Positions 35,992 through 51,529 of a stretch of DNA of 64,000 bases are shown piece by piece. The notes under the pieces are model-generated. The model searched no databases and was not told the origin of the DNA. It saw nothing but the letters and a program-made list of their open reading frames with translations. Location: assembly GCA_013397865.1 (NCBI GenBank), contig VZTI01001663.1, forward strand, positions 141,031 through 205,030. Reading direction: 5' to 3'. This stretch comes from Struthidea cinerea. Lineage: Eukaryota; Chordata; Aves; Passeriformes; Corcoracidae. Every line of letters begins with the position of its first letter. Within the stretch, counting starts at the first letter, position 1. The position numbers and the translations under genes are program-made.

Positions 35992-38195
35992 CATATAAAA
36001 CTCATATTAAGAACATAAAAGATTCTTAAAAACAAAACCAAAAAACAACCCCCAAAAAAACAAGGCTCTTGCGATTATTTACAGCAGTATTGCACAAGTA
36101 AAGTGGCAATTACCCTGTCCAAAATTCATCAGTGCAAAACACAAGGAAGGCAGGGAAATTGCAGTCAAAAATGCTACATACGCTGGGTCCTGCGACACGA
36201 TTTAGTGATTCATGCGATGCCACGGGATGGCTGCTCTAGGAAAACCTGGCTGGAGCAATCCTGGGGGGCGGAGGAGCCAAATTCCCACTGAATTTCACTA
36301 ATGCTGAAGTCTTTGATGTGCCTAAATCACTCCTGGGAAGTGGGGACTTAGGCACTTGGAGCAAAAAAGAAGATTAAAATCTCGTTATCCACACCACGAT
36401 GGCTTTGGAAGGGGATCCAACACTTCTGGCAGGGAGGAAACCAAATCTTCACAGGAACTTAAATAAGCAGGAAATAAATATACAACATTTCTACAAGTTA
36501 CAGCATTAAACAGTAGAGTGCATTAATTACACAGGGGGGAAAAAAAAACAAAACCAAAAAAGGACCTACAGTATTTACCAATTCAACTCTAAAAAAGTGT
36601 AGGGAAAAAAAACAGGATTTTTTTTTTTTTTTTAAATTTTTTGTAGGGTTTTTTTAAAGTATTTCTAAGCTGTACAAAACTTACAGGAGAGAAAGGAGAG
36701 GGAATACATTGCACACAGATATTTGGCTCAGATGATGAAAATAATACGGTGCTCTACTCTAATAAATATTTGGGTATTTACAGTTTGGTGGAAAAGAGGA
36801 GAAGCGAGAACGGGATCAATCTGGTTTCCAAGGAAAACTCTTCATCCTTTTGGTGCAACACAGAGCACAGGCTACGCTTAAAAATGACCCAGAGCAGGCA
36901 GCCAACATGGCTAAAAGGAACATAAATCCCTATTTTATACCATTCTTCTGTTTTGAGGCTTTTCTGGGGGCTTTTTCCCACTGAACCTCACAACTCCACA
37001 GGGAATCCTGCTTTTTGGGGTTCCTTTTCCTATGACGTTAGCCTGGGAACTCCTCCTGTGGAGAAGGCCCTGGGAGACTTTGCCAATACCTTGAATTTTG
37101 TTCCTTAAAATGAATCTGGATTTTTGTCTCCATGGGAGGATGGGGTAAAGTGCTCTTTGGTGATTCTTTGGTGTACTCCAAGGGACACATTCTGGGATGC
37201 CAAAGGTTGGGAGATCCCAAAGCACCATTTCATCCACCAGCAACGATGGAACTCAACTGGGAGAAAAAAAAAAAATCTCGCTGGGTTTTCCCCCCTCTGC
37301 TGCCAAGTTTTATCCATTTAATTCTCATTTTACCAGTGGAATTCCATGGAGGCTCCCATGGGAAAGCCCCGGGGGCAGCCTACAGTAAAAAAGGGCTGGC
37401 TGGGGCAGCACAGCGAGCCAAAGCCAGAGGCAAATCCCAAGGGATGAGGAGCAGGATCCGCCCTGGCCAAGCTCCCTCATTATTTGAACCGCTCGCTCTC
37501 CAACAGTGCAAAGGTTCCCCCCAAAGGGCTCCAAAATGCCCTTCCCAAAACATTCCCCGCTCCTGCAACAGCTGCTCACCGTGCACTTCCAAGGAAAAAA
37601 AGGGAATAAAATTGGCAATTGAGGTTAAAACTCCCTCCGTGACGCTCCTGGAGCAGGAGGGGAGGCCCCGCTCTGACCCGCCAGGCACAGCCATGCAGAG
37701 AGGTCCCACTGGGGTCTGTCCATCGTTAATTAACACTAATTATCATCCATGGCACTCAGCAGCTTCTCCCAATGGGATGAACCGCTCCGGGGAGGGGCTT
37801 GGGATGGGGTTTTCCTTCTTTTCTTTTCCTATGGTGCTGGTGAGAGGAGAAACCAGCCCGTGGCTTTGGGGAGCACCTGCACCAGCCTGAGGGAAGGGGG
37901 GATGTTTGTGCATAGATACGGGATGGCCGGAGCAGCCAATCCCCCAGAAACATCCGCCGGGAGACAACGGGAACATCCCGTATCCACAGCTCCGCGGGAA
38001 AGGGGAAAGGCCCTGGGACGTGGAGCACCTGGGAAGTTCTCTGGGAGGACACCGAGCAGTCAGATCCCCATGGAACGTCCTGGATGGATCCATGTCAGGC
38101 TGGCATCCTTCCATCTGCATGCAGGTGCTCATCCCCGTCCAAACACAGAGAGGATCCCAGGAAAACACGGTCTTGGAAACCTCTTTTGACAGCCA

Positions 38196-38202
38196 TGACT
38201 CA
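38196..38202. promoter_or_regulatory. AP-1 consensus site TGACTCA
   Basis: An exact TGACTCA inside the BCL2L11 3' UTR region. A single motif has little weight alone. Confidence 0.2.
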
Positions 38203-38382
38203 CAGCAGGTCCCGCTGCCGTCGCCTCCGGCTGCGGCGTTCCAGGAGCTGCTCCCTGCCTCCGGAATGGTTTATTGCTGGATTACTCAGTCCCCCACATC
38301 TGATATCAGACACTACAGAAGCGTTTTCACTCTTTTATAGAAAGAATTTCTTTTAAAAAAGGCAACCTGGTGGTTTGGGGTT

Positions 38383-38405
38383 TGGTTGGTTGGTTGGTTG
38401 GTTGT
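38383..38405. repeat. (TTGG)n microsatellite
   Basis: Five to six TTGG units in the BCL2L11 3' UTR region. Confidence 0.85.
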
Positions 38406-39024
38406 GATGGTTTGGACCCTGGAGTTCGACAGCAAAGTCTTGAAATTCAGAATGGATCAAAAAAATAGAGATATCAAAACCCAAAAAAAAATAAAAATCA
38501 GTCAGCAGGAAATAGGCTGATTTGCATGATGCAAATGAAGTTGGATTTGGGGTAGCATTAGGTATTTACAGGTAAGAGAAGTGCTCATTCAATCCCTCTG
38601 CCCTTTTTCCAGCCTTTTTGGGATGCAAACGCCCCGGGGACAAAGGGAGAGGCGAGGAATCCGAGTCTCTGCAAGGCAAACTCCTGCGGCTCTGCCCTTC
38701 AGCTGGCTCAGGTTTCCCTCTTTCCTGCCGTGGGGCTCATCCCACAGGATTCCAGGAACGATGACAAAACATTATTCCACATTTTCTCTGAGACTCTTTC
38801 GGAAAAAAAAGGCTAAAAAGTGAATAAAAAAGAGTGGAGAGAAACACCGAAGAAACACCACTCTGCCATAAAACGCCGCGGTGGGAAAGGGATGTCCACC
38901 CTCATCCTGCCACGTGTCCTGGGGGAGAGGCAGGGTGGAAGCCCCACATCCATCCCTGTGTCCGTCCTTCCCGGGCTTTGCCAGCGAGGAATTCAGTCCT
39001 GGTGGCTCGGGATGTGCCTGGCGC

Positions 39025-42791
<3,767 letters not shown>

Positions 42792-43446
42792 CTGCAGGGG
42801 ATGAAACGGGAGAGTTGGAAACCCAGGAACAAGACCAAATTGTAGAGAATTTACTCCATAAAACTCTGTAGTAACCCATCTTGCCATTGTACTCCTATTT
42901 ATTATTACCATTATATTTTCATTCCCTTAAATCCAGGTGGCACATGTGGGGACTCGCCGTATACAATCTACAGGCTTTTATTCCTTATTGTTTCCATATC
43001 ATTATTATTACTACTAAGCCTTTATTCATTTTTTTACTGTAGGCTTTCCCTGGGAGCATCTCCAAGCTTTGATCCCTCTTAAACAGGGATAAAAGCCAAA
43101 ATGCCACTCTCCAATTTCCTTCCCTCGCCAAGCCTCCTCTTCCTCCTCTTGTTTCTTTCCTTCAGCAGCAACTCCTTCCCTAACCTTAAAATCCCTCTGC
43201 CTGGATATTTTCATTCAGTTCTAACATTTCCTCCCCAAATCATCCTCAAGTGCCCAACAAGGAAAACCAATGGGTTTGTCATAGGGAGGAGAAAACCACA
43301 GCTGGATTTGTGTGCGGAGAACCCACACTTCCAGCAAAACCAAGTGCTAGCTTGAAAGAGAAAACAAGGAGTTAATGTATTAATTATACTGCAGGATACA
43401 TAATTATTTAGGTCTCCATCTTAAAAAGTTATTAAACGTGATAAAT

Positions 43447-43780
43447 CTGCCAGAAAAAAAAAAAAAAGGAGACAGGGCCATGTACGGTACCAGCACCACC
43501 TCATCCCCCTCCCACGAAGTGCAGGATGTGAGCAAGAATTGCAGCCTTAAGGCATATATATAAAAAAAACCCAACCAACAAACAAACCCCCCAAAAAAAA
43601 AAATTAAAAAAAAAAAAAAAAAACAACCCCCCACAACCCAAAAAAAAAAAAAAAATTACTGCACAAAACAAAGCAGTGTTTTGGCACGACAGCTTCAGAG
43701 GAATCACAAGGGAACGGGAATAGCTTCCAATCTTCCAAATATTCAAAGGCTTAGTGGGGCAGTTAAAAAAAAAAAAAAAA
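43447..43780. repeat. A-rich simple-sequence region
   Basis: Several runs of 10-20 A (43455-43467, 43592-43623, 43640-43655, 43767-43783) separated by ACCCCCC or CAACC. In the BCL2L11 strand this is a T-rich intronic stretch. No coding signal. Confidence 0.85.
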
Positions 43781-43859
43781 ATTAAATAAAAGCCTGGCTC
43801 CAACCTGACTGGAAAATGAATTTCCGAGCCAAGGCAGCGCTGCTTGGCCGGAGGATGTG

Positions 43860-44420
43860 TTTTGTTTTCACGCTGTAGTAGCGCAGGAGCAGCGCCCGCC
43901 GCCTGCCCCGAGCGCTTCTCCTCCCGCCGGTGAATGAACCACGCGCGGCGCTCGCGATCCTCCCTCCCTCCCTCCCTCCCGGCTGCTCCGGGAAGCCAAA
44001 CGGGATTCGGCCGGGGCGGAGCGACCTTCCCAAATCCCACCGCCGCCGTCAGCGGGGCCGGCCCAGCCAGGGAAACAAAAACACGCGGCGAGCCGGGGCA
44101 GGAAGAGGCGAGGAGCGCCGGGGACGTGAGGAAAACCACGCGGGGGAGCGGCGCTGCTCCTGCTCCATCCTTTCCCCCCCGCTCCATCCTTCCTTCTGCC
44201 CCGGCATCGCGCCCACGGGGCTCCTCCGCCCGAGAGACTGGGGCTGGGCTCGGTGGCTGAGAGCGAAATCGGGCTGAGGTTTTCAGAAAGGACTTTCTGC
44301 GGCGCTGCCGAGCGGCGGCGGCGAAAGGGGCCAGTCATAACTGGTCCCCAAACCAGTCACAGGCGCTTTCGGGGGCGGGGGGACACAGTCATAGCGCGAG
44401 CCAGCGCCCGCCACCGTGGG
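43860..44420 (-). promoter_or_regulatory. BCL2L11: CpG island, candidate BCL2L11 promoter or 5' UTR region
   Basis: A dense CpG stretch about 1.1 kb upstream of the BH3 exon, with (CCCT)n at 43961-43980. A pair of similar 10-mers, AGTCATAACT and AGTCATAGCG, lies at 44333 and 44389. Mammalian BIM has a TATA-less CpG-island promoter. All three minus-strand frames were read and none shows the BIM N-terminus, so this island is either a second promoter, a non-coding first exon or an intronic island. Confidence 0.4.
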
Positions 44421-45507
44421 TGACACGGCTGCACCGGGCACGGGGACAGTCCGGGGCCACCGGCACCCCCGGGATGCTGCGTCTGGCTCCAGCCCGTGGG
44501 ATGCTCCAGCGTGGAATTGCTGCAGTTCTGGCTCGGAAGGGCAAAAAAACCAACCCCAAATTGCAACTTCAGCTCCTGCGCTGGTTATCCAACCCCCCTG
44601 AAGGAAATCTTGGAGAGCCGGGAGAAAACAGCAGCAATTCCAAAACAAGAGCATCAGGATACTACCACCAGACTCCCAGCTCAAGGTCTTCCCCTGAAAT
44701 CCAACTCTCTGCACATGGAGAATCTCCTTTGCAAGCAACAGGAGGTTCATGCTGCTTCTCTCCCCATGGGAATGCACACCGGGATCAAACCAGCACCGGG
44801 AAAACCCATTCACAGAGCACCTGCTCCAGACACATTCCCGAAATCCGCATGCAAACAAACACGTGCCTTCGGACCGAAAATCCGACGGAAGGAAAGGAAC
44901 CTCTCCCACGGAGAGACACGAAATACCAGGCACAGAGTCACCCAACACCCCGCCACAAAGGGTGAGTTTGTCTTGGGTGACTTACACTCCCAGCTGGGAA
45001 TTCCCCATCCCTGCCAACCTCTTCCCCCAAAAGCAGGATCAGCCTCTTCCTCCAGCACAACCGAATCAACTCACCCCTGCTCCTCTCCTTCCCATCCCCA
45101 AAAGCACCTTCCTGGATATGCCAGGCTGGCACTGCAACCCTTGCTCCCTCCCATCCCAGAGCATCCCCTTGCTGCTTTTGTCTCATTTCCCAAAAAAAAC
45201 GGCTTTGGAGGCAGCTGGATGTGCCCCCTCAACTGTCAGGAAGGCAACACAGTCCAAAGCATCACTTCCCAAAACATCCACACCAACAACTCTTCCTTAC
45301 ACAACCCAAGGCATTCCCTAGGGCTGCCTCCACGTTTTTTGCCCTCATGGAAACCTTTGGGGAAGGTTTTATGGGATTTAGAGAGGGACTTTTGAGGCAG
45401 AGCATGAGTTTGCCATGCTGGAGCAGCCTTGGAGCTGTTCCCCACTGCCCGTGGGAGAGGCCAGGAGCATCCGTTGCTCCTGCTCCAGGAAGCACCTGTT
45501 TATTTTA

Positions 45508-45535
45508 ATAATAATTATTATTATTATTATTGCTT
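45508..45535. repeat. (ATT)n microsatellite
   Basis: AATAATAATTATTATTATT-type run of about 28 bases. Confidence 0.9.
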
Positions 45536-46989
45536 ATGCTTCCGAGACAAACTCCCCACCTCACAGCCTCTGCTCACAACAGATAAAATCAGTGGGTGAA
45601 AGCACAACAAAAATATCCCCTTTGCTTCCTTCCCGAGGGACTGACCCACTTCCACGCAGAAAACTTCAAGGCACACCTCTGGTGGGACACTGCCAAGGCA
45701 CAGGGATTGAGGAGGAGGAGGTGTGCAGGGCAAAGCCATGGATACTTCCCAGGGAGAGCTGCATGGGAAGTCACAGCCTGGGAGCTGCAGGCCTGGATGG
45801 GGATAGAACAGCTCTGTAGCTCCATGTTCCCAGCTTAATCCATCCGGGAGCATCCGGGGATCCAGGTTAAACAGCGCTGAGGATTTTCCATTTGCTTATA
45901 GTTGTTTAGGATGATGTCCCTAGCAACACTCACAGAGCAAAGGCGCCAGTAAAACAGCTGATGAGAACACAGGAATTTGGAAAAAAAAAAAATCAGGGAA
46001 AACTTCAATTTCTCCCTGGAAAAAATAAACCAAAGCCTCGGCTCTCCTGGCAAGGAATTCTGGGAGCATCCCTGCCTGCCCGTGCCAGGGCGAGGTTGTG
46101 AAACTTGAATTAAGCTGTAATTACTGCAATAATGTCACAAAATCTTTCCTGAGGGCACGTTACAGCCAGGCCTCCGCAGCTGGAGCCGGGAGGGAGCAAA
46201 ACCACCACCAACCAAAAAAGATGGTGTTTAGATCCCAGAAAGCTTGGAGTTGGTGTTTGTTATCCCCATGCCGTGCTCCCACCGCGCGCTGGTGGAAGCT
46301 AAAAGGTGGAAGTTCAAAGGTTTCCTCCGATTAGAGGGAATTCATCAGGAGAGGGGAAGAACGCTGGACACGCAGGCAGCTCCCGCGGGCAGGTTTTCCC
46401 TGCTGGAGAGGCTTCACCTGGCAAAGCCACTCGTAAACACGCCCCCGCCCGCCTGCAGGCCGCTTCCCAGCGGGATTTCGGGATGCAAGACCCCAGCACC
46501 TCCGCCACTGAGCGATGAGAGAGCCGGCAGCGACGCACGAGCCAGGAGCCACTTGCTTGGCAAAACAGCCTTGGACGAGCGAGCCCTGAGTAGGAAGCTG
46601 GACTCAACAACTCCGTCCCCTCCTCCCCTGGCAGCGACTGACCGAGCCCGGAAAAGAATAAACATCATAGTAATAAAAACCCCGGCGCTGGACGCGCGGG
46701 AGTTCCCCGGCGCTGTGTTTGCTCGGCGGGCCCGGCCAGCTTCCACAAATCCCAGAGCGCCGGGAGAGCCTCCAGCCCGCGGCACGGCCGGCTCGGGTGC
46801 TCCCAAAACCCACAGGGTGGGATGCGGAAGGTGCCGCTGCAGGTGCCTCGCACGGCTACCTGCGTTTTCCAGCATTCCAAGGGAAGCCGAGGCAAGAAGC
46901 AGGAGCCCTCACGCACCTACAACCCCCCGGCACCGTGCGCTCGCAGCTTTACACACTCCTCCTGCATTCATACCTGCACACAAACCCCC

Positions 46990-47258
46990 GGCGCTTCACA
47001 CCCCCCCACGAGAACTGGTGTTTTCCACGGTTCTGAGGATAGCCAAGCCAGCTGAGGAGGGGAAAGCAAGGAAAGCCAAGCCAGCTGAGGGGTGAGAAAA
47101 CTGCTCCTGCACTTTCAACCTACCCTTACACCGCGTATTCACCCTCTACGTATCTCCCCCGGCACTTCGCTCTCACACCTTCACACGCCCCCACGAGAAC
47201 TCGTGTTTTCCATAGTTCTGAGGAAAGCCAAGCCAGGTGAGGAGGGGGAGCGAGGGCA
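46990..47258. repeat. Tandem repeat of about 185-bp period running into the gap
   Basis: The segment CCACGAGAACTGGTGTTTTC plus CACGGTTCTGAGGA and AGCCAAGCCAGCTGAGGAGG (from 47006) recurs from 47191 with a few changes and then meets the N run. Part of the unit (AAAGCCAAGCCAGCTGAGG) is repeated once more inside the first copy. The gap next to it is probably caused by this array or by the GC-rich DNA on the other side. Confidence 0.75.
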
Positions 47259-47259
47259 G

Positions 47260-48021
47260 NNNNNNNNNNNNNNNNNNNNNNNNNNNNNNNNNNNNNNNNN
47301 NNNNNNNNNNNNNNNNNNNNNNNNNNNNNNNNNNNNNNNNNNNNNNNNNNNNNNNNNNNNNNNNNNNNNNNNNNNNNNNNNNNNNNNNNNNNNNNNNNNN
47401 NNNNNNNNNNNNNNNNNNNNNNNNNNNNNNNNNNNNNNNNNNNNNNNNNNNNNNNNNNNNNNNNNNNNNNNNNNNNNNNNNNNNNNNNNNNNNNNNNNNN
47501 NNNNNNNNNNNNNNNNNNNNNNNNNNNNNNNNNNNNNNNNNNNNNNNNNNNNNNNNNNNNNNNNNNNNNNNNNNNNNNNNNNNNNNNNNNNNNNNNNNNN
47601 NNNNNNNNNNNNNNNNNNNNNNNNNNNNNNNNNNNNNNNNNNNNNNNNNNNNNNNNNNNNNNNNNNNNNNNNNNNNNNNNNNNNNNNNNNNNNNNNNNNN
47701 NNNNNNNNNNNNNNNNNNNNNNNNNNNNNNNNNNNNNNNNNNNNNNNNNNNNNNNNNNNNNNNNNNNNNNNNNNNNNNNNNNNNNNNNNNNNNNNNNNNN
47801 NNNNNNNNNNNNNNNNNNNNNNNNNNNNNNNNNNNNNNNNNNNNNNNNNNNNNNNNNNNNNNNNNNNNNNNNNNNNNNNNNNNNNNNNNNNNNNNNNNNN
47901 NNNNNNNNNNNNNNNNNNNNNNNNNNNNNNNNNNNNNNNNNNNNNNNNNNNNNNNNNNNNNNNNNNNNNNNNNNNNNNNNNNNNNNNNNNNNNNNNNNNN
48001 NNNNNNNNNNNNNNNNNNNNN
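47260..48021. other. Assembly gap, 762 N, likely hiding the BCL2L11 first coding exon
   Basis: The right flank (48022-48080) is extremely GC- and CpG-rich, which fits a CpG-island first exon that failed to assemble. The BIM start exon is not found elsewhere in the window. The link is inference. Confidence 0.7.
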
Positions 48022-48084
48022 GGCTCCCGCCCCGCCCGCGGGGAGCGCCCGGGCGCGGGCGCAGGGAGGCAGCGGGGCTCGGCG

Positions 48085-48500
48085 CAGCCTTACACACGCA
48101 CGCATACACTCATAGCCTTACATACACACACATACACTCATAGTCTTACACACACACACACCGGGACACGGCACAGCCTTACACACGCACACATACACTC
48201 ATAGCCTTACACACGCACACACCGGGACACGGCACAGCCTTACACACACACACACTCATAGCCTTACACACGCACACATACACTCATAGCCTTACACACA
48301 CACACACCGGGGCACGGCGCAGCCTTACACACACCGGGACACAGCACAGCCTTACACACAAGCACGTCCACTCATAGCCTTACGCGCACGCGCACCGGGA
48401 CATGGTACAGCCTTACACACACACACACCGGGGCTCGGCACAGCCTTACACGCACACACGAACACTCCCAGCCTTGTACACACACACACTCTCACACACA
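48085..48500. repeat. Minisatellite of CA-rich ~28/42-bp units
   Basis: Units of GCCTTACACACGCACACATA plus CACTCATA alternate with ACCGGGACACGGCACA blocks at least ten times, then decay into (CA)n-like sequence up to about 48760. It lies directly beyond the GC-rich gap flank, so it would sit just upstream of BCL2L11. Confidence 0.9.
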
Positions 48501-48839
48501 AACACACCCCAGAGTGCTGTGTACTGATACCTCTCCCCTTCCCACCCTGCACCATGCACTCACACCCTACACACACAATACACACCCCCCTGGGTTCACA
48601 CACCCCCAGTACTGCAGGTGCTCCCCTTACCTGCACACCCCTTACACACCCCAGGCACACCTTGCTGCACTCCCATGTGCGCACACACCTCACACCCACG
48701 TGCTTGCTCTTCACACACATCTTGCATACACACACCCCTGCTCCAGGACACCTCCTGCACCCCACAAATACCCCACAACCCTTCCCGCTGCACCCCTTGC
48801 ACACACATGGGTGCTGGGGCATCCCTTGAGCAGCAGCAG

Positions 48840-48985
48840 CATCTCCAGCCCATGGAGAAGCACAGCTGTGGAGAGGAAGAGCCATGGAAAGGAAGAAAGA
48901 CCATGGAGAGGAAGAAGCACCATGGAGAGGAAGGACCATGGGGTGGAAGAAGCCCTATGGAGAGGAAGGAGCAAGGAGAGGAAGG
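48840..48985. repeat. Purine-rich minisatellite, GGAGAGGAAG-CCATGGA units
   Basis: About nine copies of a 15-18 base unit around CCATGGAGAGGAAGAA. One strand is almost pure purine. Confidence 0.85.
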
Positions 48986-50127
48986 ACCTGGCCCATCCGC
49001 CACGGGGGCTGAGCGCTGCTGCTGCAGCAGATGCTGTGGTGGCCACAGGCCCCACATCCCACCCCAGTGTCCCCCACCTACGCCATGGATGGTCCCACAC
49101 GCTGCTGGAGCATCCCTGGCTGCTCCGTCTCTGTTCCCACCCCCTTCACACCACTCCAATGGGATGGGAAGGAAAAGGGTCTGTGGGTGTTCGAGTGGGC
49201 AAAAATAATTAGGGAAATCTGTTAGGAAGACTCATTAGGGAAAAATTTGAAGGCAGGGGCCAGCAGAAGAAGGGAAAGGCTCGAGGGTCTGGCCATCACC
49301 TTTCCACACCGGAAAAGCGAGGGAGAAGCAGGGCTGCGAATCAGGCTTGTTCCTCTTTTCCCAGCCCTCAGGCAGCGGTACCCACAGCACAGAGCTGGTG
49401 GGGCTTCACAAGGCCCTGCTTCCCTCACGCTTCCTTTGGATCTGGGAGCCACCTGAGGCTTTTCCCCTCAGCTGAGGCCTGCAGAGCATCCCGTGGCGCT
49501 TGGGCAGAGCGAGGGGGACACTCCAGAGGCGCCAGGGCTGCCGGGACGCGGGGCCAGCTGGCAGATGTTGAGTCTATTTTCTCCTCCTGGGTCGCTTTGG
49601 TTTCTGTGTGGGCGGCTCACGCGAGCACAAAGGGGATGGGGAACAGCCTGGCCTTTCCAACACCCAGCCTTGAGCTGGCCCTTCTCCTCCTGCCGTCGGG
49701 TTTTTGGAGAGCCGGGACAGGCACCAAGTGCATTTTCCCCCCGTGAATCATGGCTCCAGCCTCCTGGAACAAATCCGTTTCGACGTTATCCTCATTCCTC
49801 TTGTTGTGAGCCATCTCGGAGGAATTTGCAAAGAAGTCGATCCCGAAGGTCGTTCATTTTCGGCACTGTGGGCACAGATGGAGAGAGGGGGAGTTGAAAC
49901 CTGCCCCTCAACACTGCTTCAGGCCCTGCAGCATCCATCCCCAGCTCCCTGGGAATGCAGTTTGGGAATGCCTCATCCCAGCCCTCCTACGGACCATCGG
50001 GCTTTTCAGTGTCCCACATGGAAATGAGGAGGAAGAAAGGAGAGGGGTGGAAGAGGATGGTGGGGATCCCATGCTGCTGCAGCATCCCAGCAGTGGCATC
50101 TCCCACCCAGCCTTCCCTCTGTGCCAT

Positions 50128-50215
50128 CACAGAATCACTCAGGTTGGAAAAGCCCTCCCAGATCACGGAGCCAAGCCCAATCCCAGCACGTTGTCCCTGC
50201 CACCAGGAAAGGGGT
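50128..50215 (-). repeat. CR1-like 3'-end fragment (antisense)
   Basis: CACAGAATCACTCAGGTTGG, AAAAGCCCTCCCAGATCACG and GAGCCAAGCCCAATCCCAGC match a common avian CR1 3' terminus and then stop. Confidence 0.7.
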
Positions 50216-50599
50216 AGGGAGGAGGCTGGAGGAAAGGAGATGGGGCCTGGCTGGAGGGAAAGGACTCCTGACACTGCCATGAGAACCCCCAGGGAAAACC
50301 AGCCCCAAGCCCTCCTCCCCGCCCAGCAGGTGCTCACCAAACCCATTCTGAACTGAACAAAGCACCAACGGAAAAAAATGACACCTTTTTCTCCTCCTTC
50401 TCCTCCAACCATCGTGATAAATGTTACTTCACTCATGCTGCCAGATAAAATCAGGTTTAAGCCTCAAGCATGAGCCAGGCTTGGAGCCTGACCTTTACCG
50501 TGCTCCCGATTTCAAACACCAACCCAAAATCAAGCCCTTTGTCATCAGCGTGGGGGTGCTTGAACAGCAAAGGTTGGATAGAGATAAGAACGGGTGGGT

Positions 50600-51000
50600 T
50601 TTGTTAAAGAAATGTGTATTTTAGTTAAAGAAGCCCCCAAACCCTCTCCGTGGGATGTCACTACTCTCCACACATCTGCAGCAGTAATGGTGACGTGGTG
50701 ATGGACCAAGGGACAAAGAATGGCCCCATTGTGACCCGAGTGCTCCCTGGGCTGGGCAGGGGGTGACACTTGGACCCCTGCTGGCACCAGTGATTTTGGG
50801 ACCTGTTAATATGCATTTAAAGTTAGTTATTGTTCCTAATGGGGTGAGTGACATCGCTTTGGGTGACCCCAAGGAGAGGGACCAGGCTCGCTGCTTCGTT
50901 AGCGTGCACCTAATTACTGAGGTGGCTGCAGCTTTTAACAACCTTACGCTTTATCCTTTTTAATGCCTCCAAAGCCATAATTGAGAAATTTAGCCAGGAA
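50600..51000. promoter_or_regulatory. Candidate non-coding regulatory element upstream of BCL2L11
   Basis: A stretch with low repeat content and several motif-like blocks: GTTAATATGCATTTAAAGTT (POU/octamer-like), CACCTAATTACTGAGG, and a closing ATTGAGAAATT. It lies between the BUB1 3' end and the presumed BCL2L11 5' end. No open frame is credible. The assignment rests on texture only. Confidence 0.25.
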
Positions 51001-51529
51001 TCGAGGGGAGATGGCAGCAGAAAGGGCTTGGCCAGGGCTGAGTGGTGATGAGCCACCACCAGCAACGGGTGGAGGAGCTGGGAGACAGCCCCAGACCCCA
51101 GGGGGGGCCCCGGCTGGATGGCAGAGGGTGAAAAATGAGTAAACCTGGGTTTTCTGCAGAAGAAAAGGCAGAGGCACCCACCCACGCACCAGGAAATCTC
51201 TCCTCTCCGTGTGGGTGGTGGAGGCCCCAAGATGAGTTATCTCTAAAGGGCGACTCTGGGGATACCTCGAGATCTTCAGCAGCGTGGAGCCGGCGCGTGC
51301 CGGGGAGGAAATATCACCCTGCCAGCTGGGCCCTGGGCTTCACTCTTGGCTTTTTGAACAGCTCGGTTTAAATCAAGTAGAAAAGCAGAACCTCCACCCC
51401 ACCCTCCTCATCCCTCCACTGATCCATTTTTACCCCTCACGGGGTGGTTTTAACCTTTCTCCTCCCTGCTTCCCATGGGATGATGGTGGGGCGGGGGCCG
51501 GAGCAGGTGGCTGGTGCAGGGGGCTGTTT

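Larger units (their letters stand above)
35970..39024 (-). other. BCL2L11: BCL2L11 3' untranslated region
   Basis: About 3 kb between the BIM stop codon and the first good distal polyadenylation signal on the minus strand. Mammalian BIM also has a multi-kilobase 3' UTR that is a major microRNA target. Read on the minus strand, perfect seed matches are visible: GTGCAATA for miR-25/92 at 36088-36095, TTTGCAC for miR-19 at 36132-36138 and 37506-37512, GCACTTTA for miR-17/20 at 37146-37153, and ACCAAAGA for miR-9 at 37154-37161 and 37165-37172. The UTR extent is inferred from the signal position. Short open frames inside it (up to 252 codons) look accidental. Confidence 0.6.

Noticed and set aside
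43501..44338. Minus-strand frames in the CpG island as the BIM N-terminal exon
   Set aside because: All three frames were compared with the expected features (MAKQP-like start, Ser-rich SLLSRSSSGYFS-like block, dynein-light-chain motif). None was present.
44496..45395. 299-codon frame on + upstream of the BIM BH3 exon
   Set aside because: Antisense to BCL2L11, with no recognisable family and no sign of codon conservation. A second frame over the same region is equally open.
47092..48204. Frames of 290-370 codons spanning 47.1-48.2 kb
   Set aside because: Most of each frame is the run of undetermined bases, so openness is meaningless.
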